Of a stretch of 47,013 nt of DNA, positions 35,701-43,702 are shown one piece after another. Source of the stretch: Galbibacter kalidii (GTDB lineage: Bacteria > Bacteroidota > Bacteroidia > Flavobacteriales > Flavobacteriaceae); the NCBI RefSeq assembly GCF_026241135.1, contig NZ_JAPFGA010000025.1:1-47013 (forward strand), written 5' to 3'. The translations under genes were made by a program, and so were the position numbers. Position 1 is the first letter of the stretch. Each line of letters starts with the position of its first letter. A model generated the notes under the pieces. The model was not told the DNA's origin and made no database searches. It was given only the letters and a program-made list of their open reading frames with translations.

Positions 35701-35840
35701 TCCTCACCCAAAGGAGGGGAGTCTAATATATAGTTAAGTTTATTTGACATACCCCAGGCATTATATGCAAATAGGGTTAATGAAATGAGCAGGATACAAA
35801 TAAGGAGTATCCTGACCTTATTTATAAAGGTATTTTTCAT
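32757..35840 (-). CDS. SusC/RagA-family TonB-dependent outer-membrane transporter
   Basis: A 1027-residue protein. The signal peptide ends near residue 30. A CarboxypepD_reg-like domain (about residues 45-125, GMVVNTNGMPIPGVHVLIKD), the plug with SPLQALQGRVAGLEV and the ADATAIYGSRGANGVILVTT motif (about residues 255-275), and a long barrel ending in an aromatic-rich CGFRVKF follow in order. SusC works with SusD to import large ligands by TonB. It heads the operon SusC-SusD-M16, read toward the convergent DUF6520-like operon. No adjacent sigma/anti-sigma pair is present, so control may come from the nearby regulators. Confidence 0.95.
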   Translation of the reverse strand: MKNTFINKVRILLICILLISLTLFAYNAWGMSNKLNYILDSPPLGEDIQHQVRGMVVNTNGMPIPGVHVLIKDTQNGTFTDDNGVFTITASPSDVLIISYVGFQTAEITVGSNTKLSVVLKEDITDLGAVTVNAGYYTVKERERTGNIAKVTAQELELQPVVSPLQALQGRVAGLEVVQRTGVPGMAPTLMIRGQNSFRNGFGNNGNLPLYIVDGVPIDPNPIITGGYADLSIVTGIDPLNNISVSNIESIEILKDADATAIYGSRGANGVILVTTKRASRAATEKTSLDVSLYSGLATVSNKMELLNTEQFLEMRKEAFANDGIVTYPANAYDINGTWDQSRYTDWQDEFFGRTASVTDAQLSLSGGNEFTAFRLGGFYHMEETVFPGDFGYDRFNGSLNVNHTSKNRKLKASVLVNYGIDKNKLFQSSTFVSDALRLSPNAPALYDENGELNWENSTWNNPFAVLNRVQEINTNTLNASASVSYTIFNGLSLKLNSGYTKTDSKSLSIIPVSIYDPAIQDSRSNEADHSETVRDSWIVEPQLAYVKTLSKANFDIVFGGTLQKSNSKYLQIRSRGYAQERFIGNLSAADQVLVLNVDQREYAYSAAFGRIGFNWNQKYYLNLTARRDGSSRFGPGKQFENFGAVGLAWIFSEEGGIKKAIPFLNFGKLRGSYGTTGNDQIPDYGFYNSYQTYLGGLISTGLTNPNYAWEVNKKLEAALELGFFEDRIHMETSWYRNRSSNQLVNYPLSTVTGFPSITANLPAVIQNTGWEIVLTTQNIRQPNFNWETSFNISFPENKLVEFPNIEQSSYANRYSVGNSLNILKLYRYTGIDPETGLYQVADVNGDGLYNIDDQVVIQDRNRDYYGGIMNRLRYKGLQLNFLLEFVKQPGISNAFLNNLFPPGFGLPFTGGNVSSNVLDRWQNAGDDTNFQRYTQSFLNYTGYANARNSSFAYNDDPSFIRLKTISLSYSVPSKFIKESGLSSIVVFVHGQNLWTWTKYKGLDPQYPGGSLLPALKNITCGFRVKF

Positions 35841-36308
35841 AATTTTGAGTTAGTTTGATTAAACTTCGGTTTTGTTAGATTTAGGCCTTCTAATTTTCCC
35901 TTTTACTTCTTAGAGGGCCTTACTTTTAAATTTTACATCAAGCTAACCCTAACCCTTATGTGCCTGTCCGTTTACCGCGAGCATTAGCTCCCGGTAAGGG
36001 CAGGTCCTATTAAAGAAGGACAGCCTTAGATGTTTAAGATCTTGTGATTCGTCACACGACCGGATATCGTGAAAAAGTGTAGCGTGAGTTATGGGAGAAA
36101 AATATATCGTGTACCGGAAATAAAAAAGGTCTATCGCCACTCTCATAACAATTAGTATCCTAAATAGGACACTTTGGTTTTTTAGGAAAAAGGATAAAAT
36201 ACACCGTAAACGCAACATTATATTGCGCCTTGGTAATCAAACTGTTTGGTTGGTGTTTCATCCTGTTCTTTTCGTTTAGTCTTGGTTGTTAGTGTTTTAA
36301 AAAAATCT
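35841..36308. other. Gap upstream of SusC, no supported gene
   Basis: No frame on either strand in this stretch resembles a real protein; a minus-strand open frame (35949-36218) has scattered composition and no family likeness. It probably holds the promoter and leader of the SusC operon, but I cannot place it. Confidence 0.3.
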
Positions 36309-36674
36309 TCAAAAACCGACCCCACATGACGTAAGAAAGCAAAGGTGAATTTGCATGAGAGGGAAAAAGGAGCTACTTTTATATTTGCGATAATATAATA
36401 GATGTAACCGTCTTATGTCCTGTGGCAAACACACGTGTTTCTTTAGGTATGAGGTCGGTGCTACCGAACAGCAGCTATTAGAGTTTATACCCTTAACTAA
36501 AATGGTATGACTCCCAGTTTTGCTGTCGGTTTTGAGTTCTTTATTTAGGTGCGTATTGATGTTTTTTGACATGGATTGAAGGGATGGTACCTGTTCGATA
36601 CCACAATCTGAGATAACCCCTGTAACTGGGCTGCGGGTTTTGGGTGATGGTGGTTTGGTAAACTTCGTTTCCAT
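36309..36674 (-). CDS. Possible small protein upstream of SusC
   Basis: A 121-residue open frame with a peptide-like first half (KFTKPPSPKTRSPVTGVISD) and a Cys pair (SNSCCSVAP). The second half, with RRLHLLYYRKYK, is less convincing. No signal peptide and no family recognised. It is upstream of and on the same strand as SusC. It may be a small regulatory protein or peptide precursor, or chance. Evidence is weak. Confidence 0.25.
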   Translation of the reverse strand: METKFTKPPSPKTRSPVTGVISDCGIEQVPSLQSMSKNINTHLNKELKTDSKTGSHTILVKGINSNSCCSVAPTSYLKKHVCLPQDIRRLHLLYYRKYKSSSFFPLMQIHLCFLTSCGVGF

Positions 36675-37014
36675 AATCTTTTAGTTATGTAAACGATGAA
36701 ACCCTATAAAAAGGAGAGAATAAAGGAATCCAACGAAACGGCCCTTACTCCTCCGATTTGGTGAGGGAATCCGACTAAGAAAACCTTAGATGAGAAAATC
36801 TCATCTCGCCCATCGAAGTACAAACGTAAAGGACCGCCCGCTGGATATATCTGCAAATATAAGATATTCCAGCATAATAGGCGACCCCGTTGTACTCTCT
36901 AGGGCATAATTTTAGTCGGATTATTTCCCCAATAGAGAGACATCGTAGTTGACAAGGAGATACACTCCTTTTTTAACGTGTCGCTTTCATTAATAACACA
37001 AATATATAAATAAA
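36675..37014. other. Non-coding stretch upstream of the XRE-like gene
   Basis: No gene is supported. A hairpin AGATGAGA-AAA-TCTCATCT (36788-36806) stands out. The lower part is very AT-rich and is likely to hold the promoter of the XRE-like gene. Confidence 0.35.
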
Positions 37015-37051
37015 ATATGACTTTTAAAAGAAATTCAAATAAAAGTCATAT
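37015..37051. promoter_or_regulatory. Inverted repeat operator before the XRE-like gene
   Basis: Perfect 12-bp arms ATATGACTTTTA (37015-37026) and TAAAAGTCATAT (37040-37051) are separated by 13 bases and end 12 bases before the start codon at 37064. A site this close to the start suggests autorepression by the HTH protein encoded there. Confidence 0.6.
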
Positions 37052-37063
37052 AAAAATTATTGT

Positions 37064-37567
37064 ATGGCTACATTATTAGGTGAGTATTTAAATAAACTTG
37101 GAATCGTAAAGGAAAAAGTCAGAAGCATGGCAAATGTTAAGAAGCCAAGAATGAATGACTTATGCAATAAGGGTACAGCTAAGCCTTCTCCTGAAGAATT
37201 TTATAGAATAGTTCTCATTGGGGTCAAATTAGCAGATAGAGAAGAATTTGAGTTTAACAAGGCAGTAGACGAAATTTTTCCGGATAGGGCAAAGAATAAT
37301 TTTTTAGAAGAATATAGTCGCCTACCATCAGACATACAATTTCTAAAGAGACACACTCTTAAGCAAAGTGATGTCGAAAATAAGATTGGAATGGCTGAAA
37401 ATAAAATAAGTAGACTCGCTAATGAAAAAACGAAGGACTTGTTAGCTGTCGAGTTAATCTGCTTCATGGAAGGGTTGAACTACAATCTGTTAGACACGTT
37501 CAAGGAAATTTATGGAGAAATTAAAATAGACGCTGACGAAAAGGTTAAGAATTCGAAAAACCGGTAA
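37064..37567 (+). CDS. XRE-like DNA-binding regulator with two related halves
   Basis: A 167-residue protein. Residues about 98-150 resemble a Cro/CI-type helix-turn-helix (LKQSDVENKIGMAENKISRL). The first 60 residues (YLNKLGIVKEKVRSMANVKK, then RMNDLCNKGTAKPSPEEF) look like a degenerate second helix-turn-helix of the same kind. The tail is Lys-rich. A perfect inverted repeat just ahead of the gene supports self-control. It stands between the SusC operon and the peptide-export operon and could control either. Confidence 0.65.
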   Translation: MATLLGEYLNKLGIVKEKVRSMANVKKPRMNDLCNKGTAKPSPEEFYRIVLIGVKLADREEFEFNKAVDEIFPDRAKNNFLEEYSRLPSDIQFLKRHTLKQSDVENKIGMAENKISRLANEKTKDLLAVELICFMEGLNYNLLDTFKEIYGEIKIDADEKVKNSKNR

Positions 37568-37713
37568 AAGCCTACGTAACTGATCCTTGTTTTTAGCACT
37601 GTGAAAGCGAGTGGCTATAAGTTAAAGAGTGTTTGTAACGCACCATAAAAAGGACACTACTTAGATATAAGCACTGGAAACCGGATTCCGCTGATATACA
37701 GATTGTCCACAAT

Positions 37714-38013
37714 ATGATTGATAGGGCTACCAGAGATAATGCATTTGATTTTTTGAAAAGGCCTGTTAAGAAGAATATTAAAGAGTATTATTTACAATAT
37801 ATTCCTTATGTGGACGATAATGGTGAGCGGATAATTGAAGTAAAGGCGTTTTGCCGAATTCCGGAAGAACCTCCCATAGTAGATTTTTGGGAAGAAATAG
37901 ACTGGCATAAGGTATATGTACCCCGCTTTACCGATAGCAACTGTTATTGGAGGATTAAAACAAACCTGGACCGGAAGGAATATTTTGATTTGCATACAAA
38001 AGCCGGAGGTTAA
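37714..38013 (+). CDS. Uncharacterised small protein, 99 aa
   Basis: A soluble, aromatic-rich protein without signal peptide. Beta-strand-like segments (YYLQYIPYVDDNGERIIEVK, then SNCYWRIKTNLDRKEYFDL) are of the kind found in small Bacteroidetes hypothetical proteins. No function is recognised. It is 146 bases after the XRE-like gene and may share its transcript. Confidence 0.55.
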   Translation: MIDRATRDNAFDFLKRPVKKNIKEYYLQYIPYVDDNGERIIEVKAFCRIPEEPPIVDFWEEIDWHKVYVPRFTDSNCYWRIKTNLDRKEYFDLHTKAGG

Positions 38014-38149
38014 CATCATTGAAGAGGTGTATATCCATTCATAAATAGTACTTCAAAAATCCAATTAAAGCGTATTGACCGTTGTTTTTCTGTTAGAATG
38101 TGACCTTTTACCTTCCTGCCCCCTAAAGAATTAAGCCCCAATCAAAGCA

Positions 38150-38380
38150 ATGCTTTTATTATTACTTTTCCAGCTTACCCTTCTAGCTATCCTATTAGTC
38201 TTGCTTTGTATCAATTGGTTTGATAGGAAGAAAGGAAATTACGCTATAAAAAGGCCAAGAAGGAAGGAAAATAAAAATCTGAGAAATTTTAAAAAAGGTA
38301 TCAATGTACTACCCATAAAACTTATGGAAAGTGATACGTTTGATTATTCCTTTAATAAGAAGCAATCACTTATTACATAA
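38150..38380 (+). CDS. Possible small single-pass membrane protein, 76 aa
   Basis: An N-terminal hydrophobic helix (residues 1-22, LLLLLFQLTLLAILLVLLC) is followed by a basic stretch (RKKGNYAIKRPRRKENK) and a polar tail. The positive-inside pattern fits an inner-membrane anchor with a cytoplasmic tail. A small membrane protein next to a peptide-export operon could be an immunity protein, but there is no direct sign of this. It may also be chance. Confidence 0.4.
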   Translation: MLLLLLFQLTLLAILLVLLCINWFDRKKGNYAIKRPRRKENKNLRNFKKGINVLPIKLMESDTFDYSFNKKQSLIT

Positions 38381-38591
38381 AACGAAACAGATATTACGTG
38401 ATGCTAGGGTGAAAGCGATCAGTTGTGTTACATTTGAAAATGAATCTCGTTTATAAGATTCTTAAATGAGAGGCATACTAAAAAGTTAAATATCTCTTAT
38501 CTTATTATGTTTCATGATATTTTAAAGGTATTCAATTATGGAGTATCCGAAAATCCATTAAATAGAGTAGGAATAATATATAAAATTTTAA

Positions 38592-38750
38592 ATGATGAAA
38601 AGAAAACTTAGTATTGATGATTTCAAAACAAAACTAACAAGAAATGAAATGAGAAGTGTCGAAGGTGGCTTTTTGGGGATTTTTTGTATTACCGGAATGT
38701 TGGATGGAATCAAAGAAAACACCAAATTTAATTGGGGTCGTTGTCGATAA
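38592..38750 (+). CDS. GG-leader secreted-peptide precursor (bacteriocin-like), 52 aa
   Basis: Two ATG codons in tandem (38592, 38595) start a 52-residue peptide. The leader, residues 1-26, has the Bacteroidetes GG-type pattern: basic start KRKLSIDDFKTKLTRNEM and end RSVEGG. The predicted core, residues 27-52, starts FLGIFC and ends FNWGRCR, with two Cys at core positions 6 and 25. The downstream operon encodes exactly what such a peptide needs: a C39-peptidase exporter to cut after GG, an HlyD adaptor and a VKOR/DsbA-type enzyme to close a disulfide. It is probably the precursor of a secreted disulfide-bonded bacteriocin or signal. The target is unknown. Confidence 0.85.
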   Translation: MMKRKLSIDDFKTKLTRNEMRSVEGGFLGIFCITGMLDGIKENTKFNWGRCR

Positions 38751-38769
38751 GACTGATTTTTTGAAAATT

Positions 38770-38803
38770 AAAGACTGTCTGTTATTATATACAGACAGTC
38801 TTT
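38770..38803 (+). terminator. Terminator or attenuator hairpin after the precursor gene
   Basis: A perfect 13-bp stem AAAGACTGTCTGT (38770-38782) with ACAGACAGTCTTT (38791-38803) closes an 8-base loop, with T-rich sequence at its end. It lies 19 bases after the precursor stop and 17 bases before the next gene. Partial readthrough would give much more precursor than export machinery, as is usual in peptide operons. Confidence 0.85.
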
Positions 38804-38820
38804 TGATTTATTAACTATAG

Positions 38821-39912
38821 ATGCTTATGTTACGGATATTTATTCTAATTGTATTTTCGTTTTATATAAATAATGCTCTCTCGCAAAAAATGGTTGTAGA
38901 TTCTTTGTATAAAAAACCTATTCAGCAGGTAGAGATTTATACCGAAAATGGAAAATTAATTGGAACCACAGACAAAGAAGGAAAAATCACAGAAGATTCT
39001 GTCGAAGAAATAAAGAGAAGAAATACTCAGTCATTATTTTTTTACAAAATAGGATTTAAAGAAATAAAACTCTCGGTTACAGATATCATGTTAAAAGATA
39101 CTATTCATCTGTCGGAAATAACTACTCCAATAGAATTAGAAGAGGTAATCCTATCAGCAGAAAAGACAGTACCTAAATATCTTAAGATTACAACATATTT
39201 TAGAAGTATCCAATTTAGTGATTCCCAGCCCCAATATTATATGGATGGTATAGCCGAATACTATATCAAGACAAAAAACAGTAGAATAAAAGCTAAGATA
39301 ATTCAAAACCGATCATACAAAGATAAATCTATAAAAAGAATAGATGAAAAGGGGTTAGTACGTTTGAATTTTAATATTGTAGGTATTCCATATATTGATG
39401 ATTATATCAATAAAGAACAATTAATGGAAGAATATAACATTAAAAAAGATGAAGAGCAGGAACTTATATTAAGTCAAAAAAATACGATATTGGGTAAATA
39501 TTTAGAAGAGGGAACTGAAAATATTCTTGAAATTCAGATATATTCTAAAGAAAACCCAAAGGTTATGAGGGCATTCGGTTCAGAATCTATTTTAGATAAT
39601 TATTACATTAATGCCACTTATAACCACAATGATAGCTTTTCTTCTTTAAAGAGTTTTAAGGAAAGTAGAAGTTATAAAATAAAGCAAAAGAAAGAAAGCA
39701 CATATACCCAAATAAATGCTGTTAATGAGCTTTATGTTCTTTCTAAAGAATTTGTAAATGATATGAAAGGAGCCAAATCTAATTCTTATTATGAATTTAT
39801 TTCAAAAAGCAATTATAAAACTGATTATTGGGAAATGATTGATGATCGTGACATTCCTCTATTACCAGGGGTAGTACAAAAATTCATAAATGACAATTTG
39901 TATAAACTATAA
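38821..39912 (+). CDS. Secreted CarboxypepD_reg-like protein of the peptide operon (first)
   Basis: A 363-residue protein with a signal peptide (IFILIVFSFYINNALSQ). The next 90 residues follow the CarboxypepD_reg-like pattern (KPIQQVEIYTENGKLIGTTD, then KEGKITEDSV and FYKIGFKEIKLSV, ending IELEEVILSAEK). No TonB plug or barrel follows; the rest is a charged alpha/beta region. It stands directly after the precursor and terminator, so it belongs to the export operon. A periplasmic role in peptide maturation, immunity or surface assembly is inferred. Confidence 0.65.
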   Translation: MLMLRIFILIVFSFYINNALSQKMVVDSLYKKPIQQVEIYTENGKLIGTTDKEGKITEDSVEEIKRRNTQSLFFYKIGFKEIKLSVTDIMLKDTIHLSEITTPIELEEVILSAEKTVPKYLKITTYFRSIQFSDSQPQYYMDGIAEYYIKTKNSRIKAKIIQNRSYKDKSIKRIDEKGLVRLNFNIVGIPYIDDYINKEQLMEEYNIKKDEEQELILSQKNTILGKYLEEGTENILEIQIYSKENPKVMRAFGSESILDNYYINATYNHNDSFSSLKSFKESRSYKIKQKKESTYTQINAVNELYVLSKEFVNDMKGAKSNSYYEFISKSNYKTDYWEMIDDRDIPLLPGVVQKFINDNLYKL

Positions 39913-39926
39913 CTTTTATTGGATAA

Positions 39927-41516
39927 ATGATTGATGAAAATAGTATAAATGCAGTCATTTCATATTTAAAAGAGATTGGTTTTATAATTGATAAGAAGTC
40001 CTTTTATTTAAAACTAAAAAAGCATCCCAACGTTGGATCTATACTAGCTATCTCAGATGTTTTAAAAGAGAAAGGTACTGATAATGAAGTTATACGGGTA
40101 GATTTTGAAAATATTGAATACTTGCCTGAAAATTTCTTGTACTATGTTAAAAATACTGGAGGGTTAGCTTATGTTAAAAAAATAGAAAGCAACAAATATT
40201 TACTCGAAAATAGTCACTATATAAGTGATCAAGACTTAAGGTTAAATTGGAGCGGGATAGTTCTTCTCATCAAAAACAATGATCAAAAGAAAGGTTCTAA
40301 CTTTCTCAATAGAAAATCAATTCGCTGGATAATCGCTTTATTATGGCTTCTTCCATTTTTATTTAACCTAAAATATAATAATTTAGGGGTTAGCTTTGAA
40401 TTTTTTGCCCTATCCTTTTTGGGTTTAATATTTTCACTATATGCGATAAGGCTATTTTATAGAGATAAGAGTAAAGGAAATAGCTACTGTGATTTGTCTT
40501 CTTCTATTAACTGTAGCTCTGTTATATCTTCATCAAAAAACAAAATATATAAGAATATAGGTTTTACAGACCTAAGTATCTTATTTTTTTCGTCTCAATT
40601 CCTGGGTCTTTTAATTTTCCAAGACAAAGATATAATGTGTAATTTTCTATTTTTGCAAAAAATACTTCTGCTATTATCTATCCCTATTACATTCTTATCA
40701 TTATTTTTTCAAATATCTGTCATTAAAAAATGGTGCCTTTTATGTATTGGTATAATAACAACAATATATGTTCAATATTTATATTTATTTATTCATAGCG
40801 ACATAAGTTTTGAGTATAACGATATTTTCGTGTTAAATATGTTAATCCTCTATTCTGGGGTTGTAACATTATGGTTTTATATAAAAGGTTTTTTAAAAAA
40901 ATGGGGAAGGTTATTAGATTATGAGGATAGAGGAAACCGATTTATAAAAAATTATGATATTTTCAAATTCAATTTATTAAGGTCTGATTATCTTAAAAAT
41001 ATTAAAGAGGTTGGTTCTAACAAGATTATTTTAGGAACTCCTACCAGAGATTTACACATAACAATTATAACGGACCCTTATTGTTCCTATTGTAGGGATA
41101 TTCACTTAATGATACAAAAAATTTATAATAAGTATAAATCTCAATTGTCAATTGAGATTCGTTTTAATATTAATCCCAAAGAAAGTAATGATGATGAGTT
41201 AGCAATCTATAGAATGTTAATTGAGGCTTATATAGATGGTGGGGAGAATAATTTCTTACAAAAATATAAATGTTGGTATGAAAATGGTCTAATTGAATAT
41301 AGTGAAAATGTTGATTTAGATAAGTCTTTTTCGGATCAGATATTAAAAAAACAGTTTAAAAAAAATTCACAATACGGAATCACAAAAGTTCCACAAATAA
41401 TTATAAATGGGTTTCAATATCCCGATGATTATTACAGGAGAGATGAATTAGTGTATTTCATAGACGACTTAATAGAAGACATGGATTTTATAACACCTAA
41501 TTGCCCTCAAGTATAA
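39927..41516 (+). CDS. Inactive C39-like domain fused to VKOR and a DsbA-like thioredoxin
   Basis: A 529-residue membrane protein. Residues about 1-115 follow the C39-peptidase fold (GSILAISDVLKEKGTDNE, LPENFLYYVKNTGGLAYVKK, LRLNWSGIVLLIKN) but the catalytic Cys and His are missing. About 125-305 is a vitamin K epoxide reductase domain of several membrane helices, with loop Cys (SYCDLSSSINCSS) and the CxxC pair Cys270/Cys273 (KKWCLLCIG). The C-terminus is a periplasmic DsbA-like thioredoxin with CSYC (Cys386/Cys389) and the cis-Pro loop GITKVPQIIING. The whole is a self-contained disulfide-forming enzyme. It ends in a TAATG overlap with the exporter gene. Confidence 0.85.
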   Translation: MIDENSINAVISYLKEIGFIIDKKSFYLKLKKHPNVGSILAISDVLKEKGTDNEVIRVDFENIEYLPENFLYYVKNTGGLAYVKKIESNKYLLENSHYISDQDLRLNWSGIVLLIKNNDQKKGSNFLNRKSIRWIIALLWLLPFLFNLKYNNLGVSFEFFALSFLGLIFSLYAIRLFYRDKSKGNSYCDLSSSINCSSVISSSKNKIYKNIGFTDLSILFFSSQFLGLLIFQDKDIMCNFLFLQKILLLLSIPITFLSLFFQISVIKKWCLLCIGIITTIYVQYLYLFIHSDISFEYNDIFVLNMLILYSGVVTLWFYIKGFLKKWGRLLDYEDRGNRFIKNYDIFKFNLLRSDYLKNIKEVGSNKIILGTPTRDLHITIITDPYCSYCRDIHLMIQKIYNKYKSQLSIEIRFNINPKESNDDELAIYRMLIEAYIDGGENNFLQKYKCWYENGLIEYSENVDLDKSFSDQILKKQFKKNSQYGITKVPQIIINGFQYPDDYYRRDELVYFIDDLIEDMDFITPNCPQV

Positions 41517-43702
41517 TGTCATCTTTTCCTGTATACAAGCAACCAGATATAAAAGACTGTGGGCCTACTTGCTTAAAAATTATTGCTAAGCATTATCAAA
41601 GGACTATTTCCATTCAGGAACTCAGAAAATTATCTGAAACCCATAGAGAGGGTAGCAGTTTATTGAACATAAGCAATGCATCGGAATTGCTAGGATTTCG
41701 CTCACTGGGCGTCACAATTTCACTTAATGATATACTTGATGCCCCACTTCCTTGTATTTTACATTGGAATAAAAACCATTATGTGGTTTTATATAAGATA
41801 AAAAAAGCGACTTTTTATATTTCTGACCCTGCGCACGGATTATTAAAATATACCCAAGAAGAATTTTTAAAACATTGGATTGGCAATAATGCTACGGAAA
41901 CGACGGAGGAAGGGGTTGCTTTATTAATGGAACCCACACCAAAATTTTATGAAAATGAATTTGAAAAAGAAAGTAGACTAAGCTTAACATTCCTTTCAAA
42001 ATATTTAATCAAATATAAATCATTTCTTCGGCAATTAGTAATAGGCTTAATAGCAGGTAGTATATTACAACTTATTTTTCCTTTCTTAACACAAAGCATT
42101 GTAGATGTTGGTATTAGAAATCAGGATATCAACTTTGTCTATTTAATTCTTATCGCTCAGTTACTTTTGTTTTTTGGAAAAACCTCCGTGGAGGTTATTA
42201 GAAGCTGGATTCTTCTCCATTTAAGTACACGTATCAATATTTCATTGGTTTCTGATTTCTTTATAAAACTCATGAAACTTCCCATAGCTTTTTTTGATAC
42301 CCGTATGACAGGGGATATCCTTCAAAGAATCAACGATCATAAACGGATTGAACTACTTTTAACAACGTCATCTTTGAATGTTCTTTTTTCTATGGTCAAC
42401 CTTTTGATTTTCGGACTGGTTTTGGCCTATTATAATTTATATGTGTTTCTAATATTCCTAGTGGGGAGTGTCTTTTATTTTATTTGGATTGCTTTGTTTT
42501 TAAAAAAACGCAGGGATATTGATTATAAGCAATTTTCCCAAATTAGTCAGGAACAAAGTAAAGTAATAGAACTAATTAATGGAATGCAAACTATCAAACT
42601 CCATAATGCTGAAAAGAAAAAGCGGTGGAGTTGGGAATTCTTACAGGCCAAGCTCTTCAAAATATCAGTTGATGGCTTGGTTTTAGAACAATATCAGAGT
42701 GTCGGTTCAGGTTTTATTAATGAATTGAAAAACATCTTAATAACAGTTTTGTCAGCTAAACTGGTTATTGATGGGAGTATTACTTTGGGAATGATGATGT
42801 CTATATCTTACATTGTAGGTCAGCTCAATACCCCTGTTACTCAGCTTATAAATTTTATGCGGGAGTTTCAGGATGCCAAAATTTCGATTGAAAGGCTAGC
42901 TGAGATTCATGAAAAGGAGGATGAAGAAGTCAGTGAATCAGATACAATAAGTGAACTAGAGGATAAACTGGATTTCAGTATTAAAAATATTTCATTTCGA
43001 TATATTGGCTCAGAAAGCTTTGTTTTAAATAATCTCCACCTTCATATCCCTTCCAATAAAATAACGGCTATAGTAGGTACCAGCGGTAGTGGGAAAACAA
43101 CTTTAATGAAATTACTGTTAAAGTTTTACGACCCCAATCATGGAGAAATCCTTTTGGGGCATTATAATTTAAAGAACATTTCCCAAAAGTCATGGCGGGA
43201 TAAATGTGGAGTGGTCATGCAGGAAGATTATATTTTTAATGATACCATTGCCAATAATATAGCCGTTGGGGTAGATTATGTTGATAAGAAAAAGCTGAAA
43301 TATGCAGTTCAGGTTGCTAACATTAAAGATTTCATAGAAGAACTCCCGCTTTCATATAATAGTAAGATAGGTATGGAAGGGATTGGGCTTAGTACAGGTC
43401 AAAAGCAAAGGCTCTTAATAGCCCGTGCCGTATATAAAAACCCAGATTATTTGTTTTTTGATGAAGCAACTTCCGCATTGGATGCCAACAATGAAAAAGT
43501 GATTATGGAAAACCTGAATACATTTTTTAAAAATAAAACGGTGGTGGTTGTAGCTCATAGATTAAGCACAGTTAAAAATGCACATCAGATTGTAGTCTTG
43601 GAAAAAGGTAGGATAGCAGAAGTCGGAACTCACGGTGAACTGGTCCAAAATAGAGGAAATTATTATCATCTAGTAAGAAATCAGTTAGAATTAGGGAAAT
43701 AA
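41516..43702 (+). CDS. Peptidase-containing ABC exporter (C39-type bacteriocin exporter)
   Basis: A 728-residue PCAT transporter. The N-terminal C39 peptidase has Cys15 (QPDIKDCGPTC), His88 (WNKNHYVVL) and Asp104 (ISDPAHG), the expected catalytic triad for cutting after GG. Six membrane helices follow (about residues 160-430), then the nucleotide-binding domain with Walker A from residue 521 (GTSGSGKTT), signature LSTGQKQR and Walker B YLFFDEATSALD. The ATG at 41516 (in a TAATG overlap) was chosen over the TTG at 41501, which would lie inside the upstream gene. It cuts the leader and exports the peptide with the HlyD adaptor next to it. Confidence 0.95.
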   Translation: MSSFPVYKQPDIKDCGPTCLKIIAKHYQRTISIQELRKLSETHREGSSLLNISNASELLGFRSLGVTISLNDILDAPLPCILHWNKNHYVVLYKIKKATFYISDPAHGLLKYTQEEFLKHWIGNNATETTEEGVALLMEPTPKFYENEFEKESRLSLTFLSKYLIKYKSFLRQLVIGLIAGSILQLIFPFLTQSIVDVGIRNQDINFVYLILIAQLLLFFGKTSVEVIRSWILLHLSTRINISLVSDFFIKLMKLPIAFFDTRMTGDILQRINDHKRIELLLTTSSLNVLFSMVNLLIFGLVLAYYNLYVFLIFLVGSVFYFIWIALFLKKRRDIDYKQFSQISQEQSKVIELINGMQTIKLHNAEKKKRWSWEFLQAKLFKISVDGLVLEQYQSVGSGFINELKNILITVLSAKLVIDGSITLGMMMSISYIVGQLNTPVTQLINFMREFQDAKISIERLAEIHEKEDEEVSESDTISELEDKLDFSIKNISFRYIGSESFVLNNLHLHIPSNKITAIVGTSGSGKTTLMKLLLKFYDPNHGEILLGHYNLKNISQKSWRDKCGVVMQEDYIFNDTIANNIAVGVDYVDKKKLKYAVQVANIKDFIEELPLSYNSKIGMEGIGLSTGQKQRLLIARAVYKNPDYLFFDEATSALDANNEKVIMENLNTFFKNKTVVVVAHRLSTVKNAHQIVVLEKGRIAEVGTHGELVQNRGNYYHLVRNQLELGK

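Noticed and set aside
35949-36218. Minus-strand 89-aa open frame upstream of SusC
   Set aside because: Mixed composition, no signal peptide, no family; nothing beyond an open frame.
41501-41515. TTG at 41501 as the start of the C39 exporter
   Set aside because: The ATG at 41516 in a TAATG overlap fits the operon style and the known start of C39 domains.
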